41,809 bases of DNA from positions 1 to 41,809 of the forward strand of contig JAJRYC010000096.1 of assembly GCA_024275975.1 (NCBI GenBank). Reading direction: 5' to 3'. Below the pieces are notes generated by a model. It worked only from the letters and a program-made list of their open reading frames with translations. It was not told where the DNA came from and ran no database searches. A program made the position numbers and the translations under genes. The DNA is from Nitrospirota bacterium. Lineage in GTDB: Bacteria > Nitrospirota > Thermodesulfovibrionia > Thermodesulfovibrionales > UBA6898. Below, in pieces: positions 35,033-41,809 of the stretch (the stretch's first letter is position 1; every line of letters starts with the position of its first letter).

Positions 35033-36955
35033 CTACTTATTGTCCTTGTCAACATCTTCAAATTCCGCTTCCACAACTTCTTCCTCTTCAGCTTCCTCGC
35101 CCCCGGATGTATCCGCTGATGCTGACCCGCCGGATTGCGTCTCCGTCCCTTGCGTCTTGTAAATATGCTCCGCGAACTTGTGAGACAGTGTTGTGAGATT
35201 CTCGGTTGCTGCCTTTATCTCACCTGGATCATCACTTGAGTCTTTCATTTTTTTGCATTTTTCGAGTGCCTCTTCTATATCTCTCTTTTCGTCGTCAGAG
35301 ATCTTATCCGAATAATCTTTCAGTGACTGTTCAACTGAGTATACGATGGCGTCGGCAGCGTTCTTTGCCTCGACAAGCTCTTTCTTCTTTCTGTCCTCAT
35401 CCGCGTGGGCGTCGGCATCACGCACCATCTTCTGTATATCTTCCTCACTCAGACCACTCGAAGCGGTTATTCTGATCGACTGTTCCTTGTTGGTACCAAG
35501 GTCTTTCGCTGATACATGAAGAATACCGTTTGCGTCAATGTCAAAGGACACCTCGATCTGGGGGACGCCCCTCGGCGCCGGGGGAAGACCGATGAGTTCG
35601 AAATTGCCGAGCAATTTGTTGTCGGAGGCCATCTCCCTTTCGCCCTGATATATTTTTATCGTCACGGCAGGCTGGTTTTCCGTGGCCGTCGAGAAAATCT
35701 GACTTTTCTTTGTCGGTATCGTCGTGTTTCTTTCTATTATTTTTGTGAATACGCCACCAAGGGTCTCTATCCCCAATGACAAAGGGGTGACGTCAAGAAG
35801 CAGGACTTCGTGAACATCGCCTTTAAGCACCGCCGCCTGGATCGCCGCGCCCAGGGCGACGACATCATCAGGATTAACCGTACGGTTGGGTTCCTTACCG
35901 AAAAAGGCGGTAACTTCCTGCTGCACCTTCGGCGTTCTTGTCTGTCCGCCGACAAGCAGTATCTCATCAATATTCGACGTTGACAGACCTGAGTCCGACA
36001 GGGCGTTTTTACACGGGCCAATGGTTCTTGAGATAAGATCTCCAGTCAGTTGTTCAAACTTGGACCTCGCGATCTTCAACAAAAGGTGTTTCGGTCCTGT
36101 TGCATCGGCCGTGATAAATGGAAGATTGATCTCTGTTTCCATTGCCGTGGAAAGCTCTATCTTCGCCCTTTCAGCCGATTCCTTCAGTCTCTGGAGCGCC
36201 ATCTTGTCTTTTTTGAGATCTATCCCCTGGTCTTTTTTGAATTCCTCGATCATCCAGTCTATTACCTTCAGGTCAAAATCATCTCCGCCGAGGAATGTGT
36301 CTCCGTTTGTTGATTTCACCTCGATAACTCCCTCGCCAATCTCCAGGATCGAGATATCGAACGTCCCACCGCCCAGGTCATATACGGCGATCTTCTCCTC
36401 CTTCTTTTTATCCATGCCATAAGCAAGAGCCGCCGCGGTCGGTTCGTTTATTATTCTCAGAACATTCAAACCAGCGATTCTTCCGGCATCTTTTGTCGCC
36501 TGCCTCTGGCTGTCATCAAAATAGGCTGGGACTGTTATTACCGCCTCTGTAACTTTTTCACCGAGATAATCCTCCGCGGACTGTTTTAATTTCTGGAGAA
36601 TCATGCCCGAAATTTCAGGCGGAGAATATTTTTTCCCAAATATTTCAACATGCGCGTCCCCGTTCGCCGCTTCAATAATTCTATAAGGAAGTCTCTCCTT
36701 GGCGTGTTCCACCTCCGCGCTCTTATATTTTCTTCCCATCAGCCTTTTTATCGAAAAAATTGTATTTTCCGGATTTGTAATCGACTGTCTCTTTGCTATC
36801 TGACCGACCAGTTTCTCCCCTTTGTCTGTAATAGCAATGACGGACGGCGTGGTTCTGTTGCCTTCCTGGTTCGGTATAACTATAGTTTCATCCCCCTGCA
36901 CAACAGCCACAACCGAGTTTGTGGTCCCAAGGTCTATTCCAATTGCTTTTCCCAT
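35033..36955 (-). CDS. dnaK: Chaperone DnaK (Hsp70)
   Basis: DnaK binds exposed hydrophobic peptides under ATP control. The nucleotide domain begins [18 protein letters not shown] and includes [49 protein letters not shown] and [11 protein letters not shown]. The peptide-binding domain shows [17 protein letters not shown] and a helical lid ending in an acidic tail ([15 protein letters not shown]). The length of 640 is standard. It starts 1 base after the grpE stop. Confidence 0.97.
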   Translation of the reverse strand: MGKAIGIDLGTTNSVVAVVQGDETIVIPNQEGNRTTPSVIAITDKGEKLVGQIAKRQSITNPENTIFSIKRLMGRKYKSAEVEHAKERLPYRIIEAANGDAHVEIFGKKYSPPEISGMILQKLKQSAEDYLGEKVTEAVITVPAYFDDSQRQATKDAGRIAGLNVLRIINEPTAAALAYGMDKKKEEKIAVYDLGGGTFDISILEIGEGVIEVKSTNGDTFLGGDDFDLKVIDWMIEEFKKDQGIDLKKDKMALQRLKESAERAKIELSTAMETEINLPFITADATGPKHLLLKIARSKFEQLTGDLISRTIGPCKNALSDSGLSTSNIDEILLVGGQTRTPKVQQEVTAFFGKEPNRTVNPDDVVALGAAIQAAVLKGDVHEVLLLDVTPLSLGIETLGGVFTKIIERNTTIPTKKSQIFSTATENQPAVTIKIYQGEREMASDNKLLGNFELIGLPPAPRGVPQIEVSFDIDANGILHVSAKDLGTNKEQSIRITASSGLSEEDIQKMVRDADAHADEDRKKKELVEAKNAADAIVYSVEQSLKDYSDKISDDEKRDIEEALEKCKKMKDSSDDPGEIKAATENLTTLSHKFAEHIYKTQGTETQSGGSASADTSGGEEAEEEEVVEAEFEDVDKDNK

Positions 36956-36956
36956 A

Positions 36957-37580
36957 TTAAGATTCCTCCTCCGTATCCTTGTTTATCCTGATTTCTATAT
37001 CTTCCGCCCCGGTTTCTCCCGGTTCTTTTCCTTTTTTGACTTCTTTTTTAGGTCTGATGGTTACCGCAACAAGAGCAGGCCGCAGCACCTTGTCACCGTA
37101 CATATATCCGGTCCTCAATTCCTCAGCCACCATTTTTTCATCCATGTCCTCTCTCTCGACCTGCATCATTGCATGGTGAATCGCCGGATCAAACGGCTTG
37201 CCTTCCGCCTCTATTGGCGTGAGATTGAATTTTTCAAGTGTACGGTGAAGTTCCTTGAGTGTCATCTTAACCCCCTGAACGAGGCTGTCATCTGAATCAC
37301 CCGACGCATGTTTAAGCGCCAGCTCAAGGTTATCTATCGCCGGCAACAGTTCGTACAGAAGAGATTCGTTGCCGTATTTTATCAGCTCTTCCTTTTCTGA
37401 ATTTACCCTTTTCCTGTAATTCTCGAAATTAGCATACAACCTGAGATACTTGTCATTCAACTGCTGTATATCCAGAGGAGCTGATTCATCCTCTGTTTTA
37501 GCCTGCCCGGAAGTCTCCTGCTCTTCCTTTGAAAGCTCTTTGGCCTTTTCATGTTCAAAAGACTTATCATGTTCTTCCAC
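36957..37580 (-). CDS. grpE: Nucleotide exchange factor GrpE
   Basis: GrpE releases ADP from DnaK. An acidic, charged N-terminus is followed by a long dimerising helix ([26 protein letters not shown]), the four-helix bundle segment [12 protein letters not shown], and the beta-wing with GEPFDP-like [28 protein letters not shown]. 207 residues, normal. Located 10 bases after hrcA within the operon. Confidence 0.95.
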   Translation of the reverse strand: MEEHDKSFEHEKAKELSKEEQETSGQAKTEDESAPLDIQQLNDKYLRLYANFENYRKRVNSEKEELIKYGNESLLYELLPAIDNLELALKHASGDSDDSLVQGVKMTLKELHRTLEKFNLTPIEAEGKPFDPAIHHAMMQVEREDMDEKMVAEELRTGYMYGDKVLRPALVAVTIRPKKEVKKGKEPGETGAEDIEIRINKDTEEES

Positions 37581-37590
37581 TATGAACCTC

Positions 37591-38616
37591 CTATCTATCT
37601 AACAGTATATTCGAAATATAATTAGCTGTCATGTCCACTATCGAAATCGCCTTCAAATAATTCATCCTTCTGGGACCTATCAAACCTATAGCACCCACCG
37701 GTTTGCTGCCTTCATTATAAGTTGAAATAACCATACTGAAATTTTTCATCTCATCAATAGGGTTTTCAGAACCTATAAATACCTGCGTGCCGTCGGAAGC
37801 GGAAATTTTATCAAGCAGTTCGACTATCAGATGTTTGTCTTCGATCGTTTTCAGCAGCAACCTTATCCTGTCGATATCACAGAAATCCGGAAGATCGAGC
37901 ATCTCCGACAAGCCGGAGACATAAATATCGCCCTCGGCGGACGAGAAAACATTTCTGCATATTTTAAGCGCCTCTGAAATGAGACTGTCACAGATGTTCC
38001 TCTCTTCCGACATCTCGTTTAAGACTATTCTTCTTATTTCTTCAACTGTAAAACCGGCAAACTCCGAATTAATGTATCCCGAAATTCTGTTCAGGTCTTT
38101 CTGTGATATTTCTGGATCGATCGACACAACTTTATTCCTGATCATCGCTTCGTCCGTAAACAATATCACCGCCACCTGATTTTTTCTGTATTTTAATAAC
38201 TCGATCTTATTAAGTGTGGTCATGCCTGTTTTCGGAGACATTATTATGCCGATGTAATTAGACAGTGAAGACAATACCTTTGAAGCCCTGTCATGGAAGT
38301 AGTTGATATCTTTATTCAGAGTTTCCAGCCGCTTATATAACTCCAGAAGCAGTTCATCGTTCACATAATCCTTTCCAGTTATCAATGTATCGACATATAA
38401 CCTGTATCCGCTGTCAGTAGGTATCCGCCCGGCGGATGTATGGGGCTGACGCAGGTAACCCATCTCCTCCAGGTCGGACATTATGTTGCGTATTGTCGCA
38501 GGAGAAAGTCCGAAAGAGAATTTTTTTGTTACAACCCTTGATCCGACCGGACCGGGCGCATTCATGTAACACTGTATAACCGCAAATAAAACCTTCCTGT
38601 TCCTTTCACCCAGCAT
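37591..38616 (-). CDS. hrcA: Heat-inducible repressor HrcA
   Basis: HrcA binds CIRCE elements and represses the groE and dnaK operons, with GroEL controlling its activity. The winged helix near the N-terminus has KKFSFGLSPATIRNIMSDLEEMGYLRQPHTSAGRIPTDSGYR-like family sequence (residues 28-70), and the C-terminal part carries SENPIDEMKNFSMVISTY and GAIGLIGPRRMNY. Length of 341 is usual. It heads hrcA-grpE-dnaK-dnaJ. A perfect CIRCE lies 3 bases before the ATG, so the gene represses itself. Confidence 0.95.
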   Translation of the reverse strand: MLGERNRKVLFAVIQCYMNAPGPVGSRVVTKKFSFGLSPATIRNIMSDLEEMGYLRQPHTSAGRIPTDSGYRLYVDTLITGKDYVNDELLLELYKRLETLNKDINYFHDRASKVLSSLSNYIGIIMSPKTGMTTLNKIELLKYRKNQVAVILFTDEAMIRNKVVSIDPEISQKDLNRISGYINSEFAGFTVEEIRRIVLNEMSEERNICDSLISEALKICRNVFSSAEGDIYVSGLSEMLDLPDFCDIDRIRLLLKTIEDKHLIVELLDKISASDGTQVFIGSENPIDEMKNFSMVISTYNEGSKPVGAIGLIGPRRMNYLKAISIVDMTANYISNILLDR

Positions 38617-38619
38617 TGT

Positions 38620-38646
38620 TTAGCACTCTCCATGTTTGAGTGCTAA
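38620..38646 (-). promoter_or_regulatory. CIRCE operator
   Basis: TTAGCACTC, nine bases, GAGTGCTAA: an exact match to the CIRCE consensus. On the hrcA strand the spacer and the start of the right arm contain GGAGAG, which is also the hrcA ribosome-binding site, about 12 bases before the ATG. HrcA binding would thus cover the start of the message directly. Confidence 0.95.
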
Positions 38647-38648
38647 TA

Positions 38649-38677
38649 ATTTAACAGGTATTTGCCGCGGGTGTCAA
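38649..38677 (-). promoter_or_regulatory. Promoter of the hrcA-dnaK operon
   Basis: On the minus strand TTGACA (38672-38677) and TTAAAT (38649-38654) are 17 bases apart, directly upstream of CIRCE. Confidence 0.65.
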
Positions 38678-38800
38678 GTAGCAGGGACTTATTAAGTCTT
38701 AACAATTCATTACTTATAGACAAATACCTGGCCAGGTTAACAGGGTTAAGCAGAGTTAACCACAGCGCCGCGTGAAATCAATAAAGGCCGGCAGCCCTCT

Positions 38801-39637
38801 CTACCACTTCAATTTCCCGGACATAAGCTTTTTGTACAGGCCTTCAGGGACGAAAACGTGAGAATGTATCTCATCGTCATAGTATCTTGTCTCGATTTCA
38901 CACTTTCTCTTCATCTCTCTTGGATTAAGACTTTTTGATCCTACCGCGAATGTCCACCAGTTACCGGGATAAGTGGCGATCGGCGTCGCATAGCAATCCA
39001 CCACGGGGAAGACCTGCCCTAATACTTCCTGTGTTTCCCTGACGATCTCTTTATGCAGCAGTAATGATTCGCTGTGCGTGACAAAGAATCCGTCGTCCTT
39101 AAGGCAGTTGCTGATTGACCTGAAAAACTCCTCGGTAAAAAGACTTTTCGCAAAACCGATGGGGTCGGTCGAGTCGACAATTACCGCATCGATATCATGA
39201 CCACACTCTTTTATGAACTCCGCTCCGTCCATGCACTTTATTTCAACACGGCGGTCATCAATGCTGCACGCCACCTGGGGGAAAAACTGCCTGGATGTCT
39301 TTATGACTTCCTCGTCTATTTCAACAAAATAGACCTTCTCTATAGTGTCATGCTTGAGAACTTCCCTGACCGTCCCCCCATCGCCTCCGCCGATCACCAC
39401 AACCTTTTTGGGGTTGGGATGGGCGTAAAGGACCACATGGGCAAGCATCTCATGATAAAAGAATTCGTCTCTTTCCGTAAGTTGCACAATTCCGTCAAGA
39501 ACCAGTATTTTTCCGAAATACGGGTTTTCGAAGACCAGAATATCCTGGAACTCACTTCTGGATTTATAGAGTATTTTTTCTATGTCATAAGCATATTGAA
39601 TATGCACAAAAGGCGCGATTTCGAAAAATTTCATCAT
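38801..39637 (-). CDS. speE: Spermidine synthase
   Basis: SpeE moves an aminopropyl group from decarboxylated S-adenosylmethionine to putrescine. The methyltransferase-like fold has VVVIGGGDGGTVREVLKH, the acidic VEIDEEVI, the catalytic region VIVDSTDP, and YATPIATYPGNWWTFAVGSK near the C-terminus. A QLTERDEFFYHEMLAHV segment binds the polyamine. It starts 17 bases after the ornithine decarboxylase-like gene, so the two make one polyamine operon. ATG at 39637 or the next codon, with GGGGGG upstream. No S-adenosylmethionine decarboxylase is visible in the window. Confidence 0.94.
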   Translation of the reverse strand: MMKFFEIAPFVHIQYAYDIEKILYKSRSEFQDILVFENPYFGKILVLDGIVQLTERDEFFYHEMLAHVVLYAHPNPKKVVVIGGGDGGTVREVLKHDTIEKVYFVEIDEEVIKTSRQFFPQVACSIDDRRVEIKCMDGAEFIKECGHDIDAVIVDSTDPIGFAKSLFTEEFFRSISNCLKDDGFFVTHSESLLLHKEIVRETQEVLGQVFPVVDCYATPIATYPGNWWTFAVGSKSLNPREMKRKCEIETRYYDDEIHSHVFVPEGLYKKLMSGKLKW

Positions 39638-39654
39638 TGGTGTAACCCCCCTGG

Positions 39655-40809
39655 TTAAATTAGAATAGTTTCCGGTATCGAGAATCCGTTAAACTCCGAG
39701 GCATATGATACTGTATACGCCCCGCTTGAGAGAATCAGAATCAGATTGCCGACATCAGGTTCGGGGAGCAATATGTCCTTATCTATGACATCGAAGCTGT
39801 CGCAGCTCGGACCGGCCAGCGTCCATTTCTTCTCCTGCCGTGAACTCTCCACAATATAACTGTATTTTATGCCGCCGATACTTTCCATAAGTCCGTTAAA
39901 TATGCCTACATCGATATACAGCCAGTCCTCATCAGCCCTCTTCGCCTTTCCAATAACTCTTGATACGAAGACACCCGCGTCGCCCACGACCGCCCGGCCC
40001 GGCTCGATAAAAACCTGTGTATTCCCTGGAAATTTTTCGTATATCAGCCTGTTAACATTCCTGTCTATGGTTTCAATGTCTACAACGTCCTGCGTATAAG
40101 GAATGGGATATCCACCTCCTATATTGAGAACCGAGAGATTGACGCCCCGCTTTTCCGCCCTGTCCCAGAGGGTCTTCGCCTTATCCAGCGCCGTATTCCA
40201 GTTGTATATATTCCTGCACTGGGACCCAACATGAAACGTAATGCCCACGGGGTTCAAGCCCTTCTTCTTCGCCATGACCAGCAGGTCCTCGGCCACGTCG
40301 ACCTCAACCGCGAATTTCTTGCTGAGCGGCCAGTCGCTCCCTTCATTCGGAACCAGCAGCCTTACATAGACATTGCTCCCGGGGGAACAGTCACGCAGTT
40401 TTTCGATTTCCTCTATTGAATCAAAAGAGAAGTTAGAGATGCCATAGCTGCTTGCCATCTCTAAAAACCTGAATGATTTTACGGGGTTGCTCGATATAAT
40501 CCGCTCCTTTCCAACCCCGATGGCGGACAGGATATTAAGCTCACCTTCCGATGCTATCTCAAAACCTATGCCAAGGCTGTCGATCAGCCTCAGTACTTCT
40601 ATATCCGGATTCGCCTTAACGGCGTAAAAAACCCTTGAGTTCTTTATCCTTTTGCCGACCAAGCCAACCTTCTCGATGATCTTTGCCCTGTCCATCAAAA
40701 GATACGGCGGCTCGGTCTCCGAATCCTCCAGATACCTCAAAACCTTCCGGATGGTCGATTCTGAAGCGATCTCTGAATGTAATTTGTTTATCCTGAATCT
40801 ATGTCCCAT
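39655..40809 (-). CDS. Type III PLP-dependent decarboxylase, ornithine/lysine decarboxylase-like
   Basis: A 384-residue alanine-racemase-fold decarboxylase. The PLP lysine is in RVFYAVKANPD; other sites are FHVGSQC, LNIGGGYPIPY, and IEPGRAVVGDAG for the phosphate. The C-terminal catalytic cysteine and aspartate occur in LAGPSCDSFDVI. The pattern is that of eukaryote-type ornithine decarboxylases and bacterial lysine/ornithine decarboxylases, which make putrescine or cadaverine. The adjoining speE supports ornithine decarboxylase. GAAGG precedes the ATG. Confidence 0.88.
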   Translation of the reverse strand: MGHRFRINKLHSEIASESTIRKVLRYLEDSETEPPYLLMDRAKIIEKVGLVGKRIKNSRVFYAVKANPDIEVLRLIDSLGIGFEIASEGELNILSAIGVGKERIISSNPVKSFRFLEMASSYGISNFSFDSIEEIEKLRDCSPGSNVYVRLLVPNEGSDWPLSKKFAVEVDVAEDLLVMAKKKGLNPVGITFHVGSQCRNIYNWNTALDKAKTLWDRAEKRGVNLSVLNIGGGYPIPYTQDVVDIETIDRNVNRLIYEKFPGNTQVFIEPGRAVVGDAGVFVSRVIGKAKRADEDWLYIDVGIFNGLMESIGGIKYSYIVESSRQEKKWTLAGPSCDSFDVIDKDILLPEPDVGNLILILSSGAYTVSYASEFNGFSIPETILI

Positions 40810-40826
40810 CTTCCGCCTTCCGCTTC

Positions 40827-41504
40827 CTATCTCTGTCTCCTTGCAAGCATAAGCCTTTTCGCAGTGCTTCTGACCGCATCGGAAACATTCTTGTTTTTTT
40901 CCAGTATCTAAATATCCTTACGCTTCAGGTGGCTTACCAGTGAGACGGAAATCCCTGGCGGGGTCTTGGGGTTTGTCACAAGGGCCTGAGTAATCGCGTA
41001 GTTTTTGACCCATTCCCTGTTCTTTGATATCCTCCTAAGCATCTCCTCCGGCACCTGCCTGGATCGGGCTATCATCTCGATCTCGCTATCCGTTATTTTC
41101 TGGTTGCCAAGGACACTCTGCATCACCTCTTTATTGGGGTCCTTGATAAGGATGCCCCTGATCTCCCTTCCCCCTTTGAGCGCAAGCTGTATCTTTCCAG
41201 ACACATTCAGCTTCTGAATTTTCTGGAATATTTTCGGGGCCCGTTTTGCGCGGTCTCTTTCCGCTTCGGGTATATCTCTCCCGGCCTTGACCGGGAGATG
41301 AAGAACTCCCGAGGCATACGCTGACACATCCGACGGCGTATCCGGATGTTCAATAAGAAGCTTCAGTATTTCAGGGCGGCCTGTATTCGCCTTTGCGATC
41401 TCATCGAAAACACCCGGGCCGGAAGTGTCTTCAAGCAATATCCCGATTACCTCCTGTGATGCGAGAGAGAAATCAAGCCCTATCTGAATTACCGGTTCTT
41501 CCAT
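40827..41504 (-). CDS. Conserved helical protein of unknown function, with in-frame TAG near the end
   Basis: The protein is rich in short helices separated by NP/HP turns (EHPDTPSDVSAYASGVL, KDPNKEVMQSVLGNQKITDSEIEMIARSR, TNPKTPPGISVSLVSHL), a pattern of HEAT or leucine-rich-variant repeats. I recall similar proteins in Desulfobacterota and Nitrospirota but know no function. A TAG at 40908-40910 follows HLKRKDI. The same frame then continues ILEKNKNVSDAVRSTAKRLM and stops at 40827, only 17 bases before the decarboxylase start. That tail fits the family pattern (a basic LA/KRL end), and DI-E-ILE would be natural, so TAG probably stands for GAG. GGAGAG precedes the ATG at 41504. It probably leads the polyamine operon. 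Confidence 0.6.
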
Positions 41505-41809
41505 CTAAACTCTCCTTGCATAAAGAAACGCCCCTTCTCAGGATTTCAACCTGGTTCCGTCAACCACGGCTATTTCCTGGAAGTTCCAGCTTGGCCGTAT
41601 TTTGCGTAACAGGCGTTTTTTAACAGAATTATTATCAGCTTCAGCGGGGCTATTGTCAAATTCAGGCCTTGGCTGACGTTTGGGAAATGTAAGCTAATTT
41701 CTGGTAATCTGGGGGTAGTCCCGCAAAAAAGCATAGAAAAAATGAGCAGTTACAAAAGCGACAAGATAAGCGGAGGCCAAAAGTTGTAGGCACACGATAT
41801 ATAGTTTTA
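41505..41809. other. Right-edge stretch without a supported gene
   Basis: On the minus strand a 50-codon open frame ends NFQEIAVVDGTRLKS just before the upstream region of the helical protein gene. It looks faintly protein-like and could be the remains of a gene, but I cannot identify it. No tRNA, repeat or insertion sequence end is visible. Confidence 0.3.

Overview
The window looks like the chromosome of an anaerobic, sulfur-metabolising diderm bacterium. The evidence is a partial DsrC/TusE gene at the left edge, rubredoxin, two likely selenoproteins, a c-type cytochrome, a TonB-dependent receptor, eukaryote-type ornithine decarboxylase with spermidine synthase, and the periplasmic flavinylation-type trio ApbE/NusG-II/Gx. 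The mixture recalls Nitrospirota (Thermodesulfovibrionia-like) or Desulfobacterota-like lineages. This placement is inference and was not searched.

Layout. 1-5300: dsrC (partial), a zinc-ribbon protein, cbiA, an SpoU-type RNA methyltransferase, tRNA-Arg, a tiny NifU-domain protein whose CxxC is CxxU (in-frame UGA), a deleted nitroreductase remnant and a YhcC-like radical SAM protein. 5300-9400: a LysM protein, rpoD, and tRNA genes (Ala on one strand; Arg, His, Arg, Lys on the other). 9400-15700: HD-domain protein, MoeA fused to a periplasmic-binding-like domain, ASKHA/RACo-like activator, OsmC, ScpB and rubredoxin. 15600-21300: dapB, then a tight operon uvrA-apbE-NusG_II-Gx-yacG. 21280-25050: a DUF1573/di-heme cytochrome c protein with an in-frame UGA at the first cysteine of its CGC motif, a hybrid histidine kinase and an ABC-type binding protein. 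25075-30500: a TonB receptor, then a compact RiPP locus: consensus sigma-70 promoter, two tandem precursor peptides sharing a WGxCCAGAFP core, terminator, radical SAM/SPASM maturase, half-size MFS protein and a CobD-like fold protein lacking the PLP lysine. 30650-41500: der (two internal stops), YihY, an Sm-like small protein, rsmE, the hrcA-grpE-dnaK-dnaJ heat-shock operon with a perfect CIRCE, and a polyamine operon.

The most interesting signals are (i) two candidate selenoproteins, each with a hairpin just downstream of the UGA; (ii) the RiPP locus with its pseudo-aminotransferase; (iii) five in-frame UAG/UAA codons in otherwise intact genes, each fitting a Glu codon changed by one G-to-T substitution; and (iv) two frameshifts, both at or next to 5-A runs. 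Items iii and iv could be assembly errors, gene decay or recoding. They affect Der, a LysM protein, a TonB receptor, an HD protein and a histidine kinase, so those reading frames should be treated with caution.
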